64,000 nt of DNA. Source: Pseudomonadota bacterium. Its GTDB lineage: Bacteria; Pseudomonadota; Alphaproteobacteria; Rhodospirillales; Magnetospirillaceae. This document shows positions 15,684-22,653 of this stretch, piece by piece (the first letter of the stretch is position 1; each line of letters opens with the position of its first letter). The stretch is taken from NCBI GenBank assembly GCA_023426365.1, contig JAFAAW010000146.1, positions 1 to 64,000 of the forward strand, in the 5' to 3' direction. The position numbers and the translations under genes are program-made. The notes under the pieces are model-generated. The model searched no databases, was not told where the DNA came from, and saw only the letters and a list, made by a program, of their open reading frames with translations.

Positions 15684-17294
15684 CTATTCGGCGGCCTTCA
15701 GTTCGGCCGGGGCGCGGAAGGTGAAGTTGGCGGGGGCGGCCTGCACCGCGGCGCGGGCGCGCGCCAGCCGGGTCTTCAGCTCGGCCGGCAGGCGGCTTTC
15801 GCCACCGGCGGCACGCGCGATCTCCACCAGCGAAGGCACGCCCTTCTCGCCGCCGGTGATGCGGCTGCCGCCGCGCTCGGCGGCGTGCAGAAGGTCGTGG
15901 ATCAGCGTGCGCTTGCACGCCAGCACCGCCTGACGGGCGCCGGCCAGGGCGGCCTCCTGCCCCTCGGGGGCGAAGACGGTGACGCGGTGGTGCGGGTCGA
16001 TACCGTGCGGCAGCAGGTGGCCATAGGCGGACAGCTCCACCTCGACGCCGCTGGGCGCCATCTCGCGCGCCAGGGCGCGGATCGAGGTGCGGTAATCCGC
16101 ATAGGCCGCCAACACGTCGGAAATGGCGCCGGTGTCCGACGGCGCCGCCAGATTGATGTCGGTCGAGGTGGTCCAGGGCTTGAGCTTGCCCTCGGGCTTG
16201 ACGCGGGCCTTGGTGCGGGCCATGTCGGGCGCGCCCTCGCGGATGGCGCGGAAGGTTTCCATTTCCTGGCCCGAGGAAAAGCCGACGCCGTATTCGATCA
16301 TGACGCCGCCGATGGTCTCGGTCTCGGGGTCCATCAGCGAGAACAGCACGTCGTCGATGCTCTGCTCGGACCAGCCGGTGATGCAGGCCAACTGGTCGGC
16401 GCCGGCATATTCGCACGATTGCAGCAATCCTTGGGCCTTGGTGCGGGCCGGCTCGGGCGCGTGCTCGATGAACGCTTCCAACGAGTCCCGGCTGACCAGT
16501 TCGACGCCGTTGACCACGGTGTCGTTGTTGCCCAGCCGGCCGCCGGCGACCGGCAGGTTGATGCGCGTCCACGGGTCCAGATAGGCCAGCAGGCCGGCCA
16601 CCGAATCCACGTCCGACCCCTGCACCGGCAGCACCAGGCCGAATTCCGAGGCCGGCACCTCGTAGAAGCGGAACACCGCCGTCGCCACCATGCCGGTCCA
16701 GCCCTGCAGCCCCTCGACCAGATCCAGATCCTCGCCGGACAGCAGGCGGGCGGGGCCGCCATCGGCCAGCACCACCCCGTCCAGCGTGGCGCTGGGGCGG
16801 ATGCGCATGGGACCCATGGCGCCGGTGGCGACCACGCCGCCCACATAGGCCGAGCCGATGCTGGTCAGGTCCACCAGCACGCGGGCGGTGGGGCTGACAT
16901 GCTCGGCCAGGGCGGCGTTGACCTGGGTGAAGGTCAGGCCGGCGCCCACCGCGACCAGGCCGGCGGCGCGGTCGATGGCGATCTGGTGGGTCAGCAACTG
17001 TTCGGGCGCGGTGCCCGGCGGCGCCAGTTCGGGCGTCAGCGCGCCCTTGGGGCGGATGGCGGCGACGCCGGCAAAGCCGCCGACGGCCTCTTGCCGATAG
17101 TCGAACGAGCCGATGGCGCTGGTCAGGCCGCCGGTGGGCATGACGGCGAAATTCTGCCCCACCGCCTGCGCCACCGCGCCGACGATGTCCGAGGTGACCA
17201 GCAGCGACGCCTCCACCGCGCGGCCGCCGTCATCGGCAAGCTCGGCATGGGGAAGGCTGGCGAAATCGACGGGCTGCGCGGATGCCGATGTCAT
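15684..17294 (-). CDS. FAD-binding (PCMH-type) oxidoreductase
   Basis: This is a 536-residue flavoprotein of the VAO/PCMH superfamily that includes glycolate oxidase GlcD and D-lactate dehydrogenases. The N-terminal FAD domain covers about residues 35-230, with the pyrophosphate-binding loop VMPTGGLTSAIGS and the later GSAYVGGVVATGAMG segment. The C-terminal half would carry the substrate cap. No membrane-anchor, cytochrome or Fe-S partner gene is adjacent, and the substrate cannot be read from the sequence. ATG 17294 is preferred to an in-frame codon 16 residues upstream, which adds an atypical extension. It stands alone, convergent with the TauE gene. Confidence 0.85.
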   Translation of the reverse strand: MTSASAQPVDFASLPHAELADDGGRAVEASLLVTSDIVGAVAQAVGQNFAVMPTGGLTSAIGSFDYRQEAVGGFAGVAAIRPKGALTPELAPPGTAPEQLLTHQIAIDRAAGLVAVGAGLTFTQVNAALAEHVSPTARVLVDLTSIGSAYVGGVVATGAMGPMRIRPSATLDGVVLADGGPARLLSGEDLDLVEGLQGWTGMVATAVFRFYEVPASEFGLVLPVQGSDVDSVAGLLAYLDPWTRINLPVAGGRLGNNDTVVNGVELVSRDSLEAFIEHAPEPARTKAQGLLQSCEYAGADQLACITGWSEQSIDDVLFSLMDPETETIGGVMIEYGVGFSSGQEMETFRAIREGAPDMARTKARVKPEGKLKPWTTSTDINLAAPSDTGAISDVLAAYADYRTSIRALAREMAPSGVEVELSAYGHLLPHGIDPHHRVTVFAPEGQEAALAGARQAVLACKRTLIHDLLHAAERGGSRITGGEKGVPSLVEIARAAGGESRLPAELKTRLARARAAVQAAPANFTFRAPAELKAAE

Positions 17295-17439
17295 GGTCCG
17301 ACGGTCTTCGGGGCCTGGTGCGGAAAAAGAGGCGCGGACCATACCATCAACGGCGCGGCGGAATAAACCCTTCTATGTCAGCGCTTTTGTCGATGGGGCC
17401 ATGCGCGTCCGCGCCCCGACCCCGGCGGGTGGCGGCGCA

Positions 17440-18720
17440 TCACCCCAACAGGCGGGAAAGCGCGTGGATGATCAGGCCCACCAGCCCGCCCACCAGGGTG
17501 CCGTTGATGCGGATGTATTGCAGGTCGCGCCCGACCTGAAGCTCCAGCTTGTCCACCAGGGTGCGGGTGTCCCAGCGTTCCACCACCCCGGCGATGAACT
17601 CGCCGATCTCGGCCCGGCGCGGCACCACCATGCGTTCGACCGCCCGCCGCAGCCAGCGGTTCATCACCGCGCGCAGGTGGTCGTCGCGGGCCAGGCGGTC
17701 GGCCAGGGCGGCCAGCGCACGCTCGATGGCCGGGGTCAGCACGCTTTCGTCCGTGGCCAGTCCGGCGCGCAGCCGCGCCTTGGCTTCCTCCCACGCGGAA
17801 TCCAGCGTGTCCTGGACCAGCGGATGGCGCAGGGTTTCGGCCTTGATCGCCTCGCCCTGGGCGCGCAGGGCGGGGTCGTGCGCCAGCCGCTCGCACAGCC
17901 GCAGGGTGGCCGCCTGGAATTGGGCGCGCCACGGATGATCGGGGTCGCGCAATTCGGCCAGGGTATCGAGCGACCCGTCCATCACCCTGTCGGCCAGCTT
18001 GCGGTCGACCCAGCGCGGCAGCCATTTCCACGACCGGTCGGTGACGCGTTCGCGGATGGTGTCCTCGTTGCGCAGCAGGAAGTCGGCGGCGGTGTCCAGG
18101 AAGCGGTCGAACAATTCCTGGTGATGGCCGCGCGCCACCAGCACCGAAAGGATGCGCGCCGCCAGCGGCGCCGCCTGCACCGATCCCAGGGCGCGGGTCA
18201 TGGTGGCGCGGGCGAAGGCGGCGGCCGCCTCGTCGTCCAGCGCGTCCAGCAAGGGGGGCGCCAGGGCCGCGGCGCGGTGGGCGACGCGCGTCGCGGTGGC
18301 GGGATCGGCCAGCCAGCCGGCCAGCCGGCCGGCGGTGTCCCATTGGTCCATCTTGGCCGCCACCAGACCGGGCGCCAGGAAGTTGTTGGCGATGAAATTG
18401 CCCAGCGAACGGCCGATGCGGTCCTTGTTGCGGGCGATGATGGCGGTGTGCGGGATCGGCAGCCCGAACGGACGGCGGAACAGCGCCACCACCGCGAACC
18501 AGTCGGCGATGGCGCCGACCATGGCCGCCTCGGCAAAGGCGCGCAGGTAGCCCAGCCCCGGCCAGCGGTCCTGGTACAGGGTGGCGGCGACGAACAGCGC
18601 GAACATCAAGGCCAGCAGGCCGGTGGCCACCAGCTTCATGCGGCGCAGTTGCCCGGCGCGCGATGGCGACGGTGGCGGCGGGTCGGGCGGTGGGTTGGAA
18701 TTGGCCGGCGGTGCCGCCAT
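17440..18720 (-). CDS. DUF445 family membrane protein
   Basis: This 426-residue protein belongs to the DUF445 family. A proline-rich N-terminal tail is followed by a membrane helix (about residues 30-48), the family core MVGAIADWFAVVALFRRPFGLPIPHT, a long helical soluble region, and a C-terminal hydrophobic segment with INGTLVGGLVGLIIHALS. The function of the family is unknown; members sit in the inner membrane. The ATG at 18720 follows GGAAGG by six bases, which favours it over ATG 18726. The gene is divergent from the DUF482 gene, with only 33 bases between the starts, so their promoters must overlap each other or the coding regions. Confidence 0.9.
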   Translation of the reverse strand: MAAPPANSNPPPDPPPPSPSRAGQLRRMKLVATGLLALMFALFVAATLYQDRWPGLGYLRAFAEAAMVGAIADWFAVVALFRRPFGLPIPHTAIIARNKDRIGRSLGNFIANNFLAPGLVAAKMDQWDTAGRLAGWLADPATATRVAHRAAALAPPLLDALDDEAAAAFARATMTRALGSVQAAPLAARILSVLVARGHHQELFDRFLDTAADFLLRNEDTIRERVTDRSWKWLPRWVDRKLADRVMDGSLDTLAELRDPDHPWRAQFQAATLRLCERLAHDPALRAQGEAIKAETLRHPLVQDTLDSAWEEAKARLRAGLATDESVLTPAIERALAALADRLARDDHLRAVMNRWLRRAVERMVVPRRAEIGEFIAGVVERWDTRTLVDKLELQVGRDLQYIRINGTLVGGLVGLIIHALSRLLG

Positions 18721-18753
18721 GTTCATCCTTCCAGGCGCGGACAAGGAGGACAG

Positions 18754-19935
18754 ATGCCCAGCATCCATGTGGCCGGCGGCATGGCCGAAATCGACCCCGC
18801 GGCGTGGGACGCCTGCATGGGCGCGGGCAATCCGTTCGTCCGCCACGCCTTTCTGGCCGCCCTGGAAAGTTCGGGTTCGGCCACCGCCGACACCGGATGG
18901 CTGCCCCGCCATTTGGTGGTGAAGGACGACGACGGCAAGGTGCTGGCCTGTGCTCCGCTGTACCTCAAGACCCATTCCTATGGCGAATACGTGTTCGACT
19001 GGGGCTGGGCCGAAGCCTATACCAGGGCGGGCGGCCGCTACTATCCCAAGCTGCAATGCGCGGTGCCCTTCACCCCGGTCACCGGCCCGCGCCTGGGCCT
19101 GCGCCCCGACGCGCCGCCCGAACTGGCGGACGGCCTGGCCCACGGCATGATCGAGGTCGCCCGCGCGCTGGGGGTGTCGTCACTGCACGTCACCTTCCCC
19201 GACCAGGCCCAGGCCGAGACGCTGGAGGCGGCGGGGTTCCTGCGCCGCCTGGGCTGCCAGTACCATTGGGAAAATGCCGGCTACCACAGCTTCGACGATT
19301 TCCTGGGCGCGCTGTCGTCGCGCCGGCGCAAGCAGGTGCGCAAGGAGCGCGCGGCGGTCGCCGCGGCCGGCCTGTCCATCGCCACCCTGGTGGGCGACGA
19401 CGTCAAGCCCCGCCACTGGGATGCCTTTCACCGTTTCCATCAGGCGGTGGTGGACCGCAAATGGGGATCGGCCTACCTGACGCGCGAGTTCTTCGAGCTG
19501 CTGTCGGCCTCGGTCCTGGGGCGCGACGTGGTGCTGGTGTGGGTCGAGGATCACGGCCGGCCGGTGGCCGCCGCCTTCAACATGCTGGGCCACGCGCCAG
19601 GCCGGGAGGGCACCGGCGGCGGCACCCTATACGGCCGCACGTGGGGCGCCGGCCGCGAAGTGCCGTTCCTGCATTTCGAGGCGTGTTACTACCGGGCGCT
19701 CGATTTCGCCATCGCCCACCGGCTGGGCCGGGTCGAGGCGGGCGCCCAGGGCGAACACAAGGTGGCGCGGGGCTACCAGCCGGCCGCCACCCATTCCGCC
19801 CATTGGATCGCCAATCCCCGTCTGGCCCAGGCGGTGGCCCGCGCCGTCGCGGCCGAACGGCGCTCGGTGGCCGCCCACATGGCCGACCTGGCCGAGGCCG
19901 GACCCTTCCGCCGCGCCGAAGGCCAGGCACCCTGA
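18754..19935 (+). CDS. DUF482/GNAT-like acyltransferase (peptidogalycan biosynthesis family)
   Basis: This 393-residue protein belongs to the DUF482 (PF04339) family, which has a GNAT-like fold related to FemAB-type transferases. Diagnostic segments are present: YGEYVFDWGWAEAY near residue 80, SSRRRKQVRKERAAV near 190, and the C-terminal VEAGAQGEHKVARGYQP followed by HSAHWI. The biochemical reaction is not established; transfer of an acyl or aminoacyl group to a cell-surface acceptor has been proposed for relatives. The start is very well supported by AAGGAGGA five bases before ATG 18754. It is likely monocistronic. Confidence 0.9.
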   Translation: MPSIHVAGGMAEIDPAAWDACMGAGNPFVRHAFLAALESSGSATADTGWLPRHLVVKDDDGKVLACAPLYLKTHSYGEYVFDWGWAEAYTRAGGRYYPKLQCAVPFTPVTGPRLGLRPDAPPELADGLAHGMIEVARALGVSSLHVTFPDQAQAETLEAAGFLRRLGCQYHWENAGYHSFDDFLGALSSRRRKQVRKERAAVAAAGLSIATLVGDDVKPRHWDAFHRFHQAVVDRKWGSAYLTREFFELLSASVLGRDVVLVWVEDHGRPVAAAFNMLGHAPGREGTGGGTLYGRTWGAGREVPFLHFEACYYRALDFAIAHRLGRVEAGAQGEHKVARGYQPAATHSAHWIANPRLAQAVARAVAAERRSVAAHMADLAEAGPFRRAEGQAP

Positions 19936-20074
19936 CAGCCGGACACGCTGACGGCCGGACGGCGGGCGGCCATGGGGACGGGGGAGGCGGCCACGGCGGC
20001 GAGGGGCGATGACTGGACACCAGCCGCCGCTCGCCGGGCGCGTGGCCGCTCTCGGCGCGTGGCCTTGTGCGGGC

Positions 20075-20278
20075 CTACTTGTTGCTTTGGCCCACGCCCT
20101 TGAACACGTCGGCCATGCTGGTGTACTCGGCCTCGGGCATCTGCTTGATCGCCTCCAGCACTTCCTGGTCGGCATTGTTCTGCTGGGCGTAATCCACCAG
20201 CTTCTGCTTGTTGGCGGGGAAATCGATGCCCGAAAGGACCTGGGCGATGGTGGCCGTGGAATGGCTGGCGAGCGGCAT
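20075..20278 (-). CDS. DUF2795 small protein
   Basis: This 67-residue soluble protein matches the DUF2795 family. Its compact helical core includes VLSGIDFPANKQKLVDYAQQN and the closing block YTSMADVFKGVG. The family is often found as a small stress- or storage-associated protein of unknown biochemistry and structurally resembles a DNA-binding-like three-helix fold. A strong GGAGGAG site lies just before the ATG. Its upstream region is the 450-base gap with the FNR/DNR-type boxes; box 1 is about 150 bases from its start, so shared control is possible but not shown. It is transcribed alone. Confidence 0.85.
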   Translation of the reverse strand: MPLASHSTATIAQVLSGIDFPANKQKLVDYAQQNNADQEVLEAIKQMPEAEYTSMADVFKGVGQSNK

Positions 20279-20424
20279 GGATGCTCCTCCGATCCTGATT
20301 GCCTGCGGAAGGACTGCCGCGAGGACCTGCCCGGAAGCCGATGGGCCACCTCGCGCCGTCCACTCGCAGTTCCAACGCTGGGGCGCGGCGAAGGTTCCGG
20401 GCGCCGTCCCGGTGCGTGCGGGAT

Positions 20425-20438
20425 TTGACCAGGATCAA
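20425..20438. promoter_or_regulatory. FNR/DNR-type box 1
   Basis: TTGACCAGGATCAA fits the TTGAY-N4-RTCAA half-site pattern of the FNR/DNR/NnrR family. It lies 46 bases upstream of box 2 (centre to centre). It could assist box 2 or serve the minus-strand DUF2795 gene. Confidence 0.6.
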
Positions 20439-20470
20439 GAAATCGCGGCCGCGCGAAGAATCGCCGCCAG

Positions 20471-20484
20471 TTGACGGAAGTCAA
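20471..20484. promoter_or_regulatory. FNR/DNR-type box 2
   Basis: TTGACGGAAGTCAA has perfect five-base half-sites. If it acts at the usual -41.5 position, transcription to the right would start near 20519; a weak -10 (CATGTT, 20507-20512) is at the matching place. Confidence 0.6.
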
Positions 20485-20518
20485 CGAAACAGGCTGCATT
20501 TGGCGTCATGTTCGGGTC

Positions 20519-20603
20519 ATGCCCAACGACGCTCTGCCGAACGCGCCGGGTACAGGTGGCCGGGTCCGATACCCCCCTCAATCGGACCCGGCCTATTTCT
20601 TTT
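20519..20603 (+). ncRNA. Candidate small regulatory RNA under FNR/DNR-type control
   Basis: The proposed transcript of about 85 nt starts at the position expected for a class II promoter at box 2 and ends at the intrinsic terminator 20558-20603. No open frame with a ribosome site lies inside it. Its terminator loop is ACCCCCCUCA, able to pair with GAGGGG-type ribosome-binding sites, a pattern reminiscent of anti-Shine-Dalgarno sRNAs in alphaproteobacteria. The arrangement parallels the FNR-activated sRNA FnrS of enterobacteria, but no sequence relationship is claimed. The 5' end is inferred from promoter geometry only. Confidence 0.42.
20558..20603 (+). terminator. Strong intrinsic terminator with C-rich loop
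   Basis: A 13-bp perfect stem (GGCCGGGTCCGAT / ATCGGACCCGGCC) with a 10-base loop ACCCCCCTCA is followed by TATTTCTTTT. On the opposite strand no T-tract follows, so it works on plus-strand transcripts only. Confidence 0.88.
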
Positions 20604-20657
20604 CGGGCGACCCTATTCTTTGGGTGCAAGGTCCTTCTCCCTTTGCGCAGAAGCGGC

Positions 20658-20671
20658 TTGATCGGGGTCAA
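20658..20671. promoter_or_regulatory. FNR/DNR-type box 3, promoter of the Crp/Fnr gene
   Basis: TTGATCGGGGTCAA has a consensus DNR/NnrR left half. At -41.5 spacing transcription would start near 20706, and TGGAAT (20694-20699, four of six matches) is at the right place for the -10. This would leave a 25-base leader before ATG 20731 and suggests autoregulation. Confidence 0.65.
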
Positions 20672-20730
20672 ATCCGGCCGGGTCGCCGACGGGTGGAATG
20701 GACAGGCTCGCCACACGGAAAAGCGCATCC

Positions 20731-21429
20731 ATGGAAACCCGCACCGACGTCATCGCGCCGTTGCTTGCCGACCTGCCCGCCGACGTGCTGGCGCGGGTGC
20801 AGGCCGGCGCCCTTACCCGCCGGGTGCCGCGTGGCACCACGCTGCTCAGCCAGGGGCAGCCGGCCGGTGCCCTGTACGTGCTGCTGGAGGGGCAGGTGGG
20901 GCTGCTGGCCACGGCCGAACCCGACGGCGACGGCCGGCCGGCCGAACAGACCATGGTGGAAATCCTGGACGCGGGCGAGGTGTTCCTGGCCGCCGCCGTG
21001 CTGACCGGCCGCCCCTGTCTGATGGGGGCGGTGACGCTGTCGCCGTGCCGGCTGCTGGAAATCCCGCGCGACGTGCTGATGGCCGAATTGCGCGCCTCGC
21101 CCGATCTGTCGCTGGCCATGCTGGCGACCATGGCGCGGCATTTCCGCATGCTGGTGCGCGAGGTCAAGGACCTCAAGCTCAAGAGCGCCAGCCAGCGCCT
21201 GGCCCTGTATTTGCTGGGGCTGACCCGGCGGCGGCGCGGGTCGGTCATCCTGCGGCTGCCGCACAACAAAAGCGTGATCGCCGCCCGCATCGGCGTGCGG
21301 CCGGAGACCCTGTCGCGGGCCTTTGCCCAGTTGCGCGGCCACGGCGTCGCGGTGGACGGCCACAGCGTGGCCATCGCCGATCTCAACGGTTTGTGCCGCT
21401 TTTGCCACGAGGGGGCGGAAGTCATCTAG
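20731..21429 (+). CDS. Crp/Fnr-family regulator, DNR/NnrR-like
   Basis: This 232-residue regulator has a cyclic-nucleotide-binding-type beta-roll (about residues 10-125), a long dimerisation helix (ATMARHFRMLVREVKDLKLK) and a C-terminal winged helix (about 150-220). The recognition helix GVRPETLSRAF has the E-xx-S-R set that FNR and DNR use to read TTGAT half-sites. The N-terminal Cys cluster of oxygen-sensing FNR is absent, so DNR/NnrR-type NO sensing (heme) is more likely; two Cys in a C-terminal LCRFC tail are unusual. The ATG at 20731 is preferred over ATG 20698, which would lie upstream of the predicted transcription start. It is convergent to sodC. Confidence 0.88.
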   Translation: METRTDVIAPLLADLPADVLARVQAGALTRRVPRGTTLLSQGQPAGALYVLLEGQVGLLATAEPDGDGRPAEQTMVEILDAGEVFLAAAVLTGRPCLMGAVTLSPCRLLEIPRDVLMAELRASPDLSLAMLATMARHFRMLVREVKDLKLKSASQRLALYLLGLTRRRRGSVILRLPHNKSVIAARIGVRPETLSRAFAQLRGHGVAVDGHSVAIADLNGLCRFCHEGAEVI

Positions 21430-21478
21430 TCCTGTGACGGACCCGCGCTCCGCCCCCGGCCCGGATGTGGCGCGACCG

Positions 21479-22006
21479 CTACTTGACCACGCCGCAGGCG
21501 ATGCGCGCGCCGCCGCCGCCCAGCGGCTTGGGTTCGTCGGCGTAATTGTCGGCGCCGGCATGGATGACGATGGCGCGGCCCTTGAGGTCGGCCACCTTGA
21601 GGTGCGGCGCCACCAGGGTTTCGGTGGCGGTGCCGTCGGCGGTGACCGCCAGCGCCGGCAGGTCGCCCATATGGCCGCCGGTCTGCCACGGCCCCAGGTG
21701 CTTGCCGCTGCCGTGCGGGTCGTAATGACCGCCGGCGGCCAGCCCGGCGACCGGCTTGCCGTCCTGCTCCTTGGCGCCGCAATCGCCGTTCTGGTGGACG
21801 TGGATGCCGTGCGGGCCGGCGGGCAGGCCCGACAGTTTCGGCGTCAGCGCCAGACCCTGGCGGGTGTCGCGCGCTTCGATGCTGCCGATCGGCTGGCCGA
21901 CGCCGCTGGCGTCGATGGCGTTCACCGGGATATTCACGCTGGCGGCCAAGGCCGGCGTCGCGGCCAGCAGCAACAGGGTGGCGGCGGCGGTCGAAAGGGT
22001 ACGCAT
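21479..22006 (-). CDS. sodC: Periplasmic Cu/Zn superoxide dismutase
   Basis: This 175-residue enzyme is exported by a cleavable signal peptide (about residues 1-21, ending ALAA). It dismutates superoxide in the periplasm. The copper ligands appear in HGIHVHQNGDC, zinc and bridging ligands in GGHYDPHG and HMGDL, and the C-terminal copper His in IVIHAGADNY; the disulfide Cys pair is in NGDC and IACGVVK. GGGAG precedes ATG 22006. It is divergent from the receiver gene and convergent to the Crp/Fnr regulator. Confidence 0.96.
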   Translation of the reverse strand: MRTLSTAAATLLLLAATPALAASVNIPVNAIDASGVGQPIGSIEARDTRQGLALTPKLSGLPAGPHGIHVHQNGDCGAKEQDGKPVAGLAAGGHYDPHGSGKHLGPWQTGGHMGDLPALAVTADGTATETLVAPHLKVADLKGRAIVIHAGADNYADEPKPLGGGGARIACGVVK

Positions 22007-22124
22007 GGTCGTCTCCCGCGATTATGGATTGGTTCATTGCTCAGGTGATCGCGGAAGCGCGTGAAATCAACCTCGCGGAGAAGGGCCAATTCACACGTAT
22101 CATGCTTTTGGTATGCCAAGGGCG

Positions 22125-22153
22125 TTTTCAAGGCGTCCCAACGCCAGTATAGT
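22125..22153 (+). promoter_or_regulatory. Probable promoter of the receiver/GGDEF-EAL operon
   Basis: TTTTCA (22125-22130, four of six) and TATAGT (22148-22153, five of six) are separated by 17 bases. The leader to the GTG at 22196 would be about 36 bases. Confidence 0.5.
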
Positions 22154-22195
22154 CCGTGGTGTCATCCTCCCACCGGGATCTCGAGGAGCCGCCCC

Positions 22196-22642
22196 GTGAG
22201 CTTGCGAACCGCCCCCGAAACCTTCGATATCCTGCTGGTCGAGGACAATCCCGGCGACGCGCGGCTGGCCCAGGAAGCGTTGAAGGAAGGCCGCATGGCC
22301 AGCCGGCTCAAGGTGGTGGTGGACGGCGTCGAGGCCATGACTTACCTGCGGCGCGAGGGGCCGTTCGGCGAGGCGCCGCGCCCCAATCTGGTGCTGCTGG
22401 ACCTCAACCTGCCGCGCAAGGACGGCCGCCAGGTGCTGGCCGAGATGAAGGCCGATCCCGAACTGCGCCGCATTCCGGTGGTGGTGCTGACCACCTCCCA
22501 GGCCGAACAGGACATCATGCGGTCCTATGACCTGCACGCCAATTGCTACATCACCAAGCCCGTGGACCTGGACCGCTTCATCTCCGTGGTGCGTTCCATA
22601 GAGGAATATTGGTGCTCGGTGGTGACGCTGCCGCCGCGCTGA
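22196..22642 (+). CDS. Rcp1-type response regulator
   Basis: This 148-residue stand-alone receiver is of the Rcp1 class associated with phytochrome-like kinases. VEDNPGDARL supplies the acidic pocket, LVLLDLNLPRKDG the phospho-accepting Asp (about residue 66), VLTTS the switch Thr and YITKPVDL the Lys. The start is a GTG at 22196 with GAGGAG seven bases before it; the frame is open 45 codons further upstream, but those residues are not family-like. It is 11 bases from the next gene, whose N-terminal receiver begins with the same VEDNPGDARL string, and may have arisen from it by duplication. No kinase gene is adjacent. Confidence 0.9.
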   Translation: MSLRTAPETFDILLVEDNPGDARLAQEALKEGRMASRLKVVVDGVEAMTYLRREGPFGEAPRPNLVLLDLNLPRKDGRQVLAEMKADPELRRIPVVVLTTSQAEQDIMRSYDLHANCYITKPVDLDRFISVVRSIEEYWCSVVTLPPR

Positions 22643-22653
22643 GGGGCCGCGCC

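Larger units (their letters stand above)
20279..20730. other. Regulatory gap between DUF2795 and Crp/Fnr genes
   Basis: This 452-base stretch contains no credible gene but many signals: three FNR/DNR-type inverted repeats, a strong plus-strand intrinsic terminator in its middle, and the presumed promoter of the Crp/Fnr gene. The terminator has no coding region upstream on its strand (the nearest plus-strand gene ends 620 bases earlier, with a minus-strand gene between). This suggests a short untranslated transcript. Each element is listed separately. Confidence 0.7.

Noticed and set aside
17113..18750. Long N-terminal extension joined to the DUF482 gene frame
   Set aside because: The frame is open upstream of 18754, but the extension is antisense to DUF445; AAGGAGGA before ATG 18754 fixes the start.
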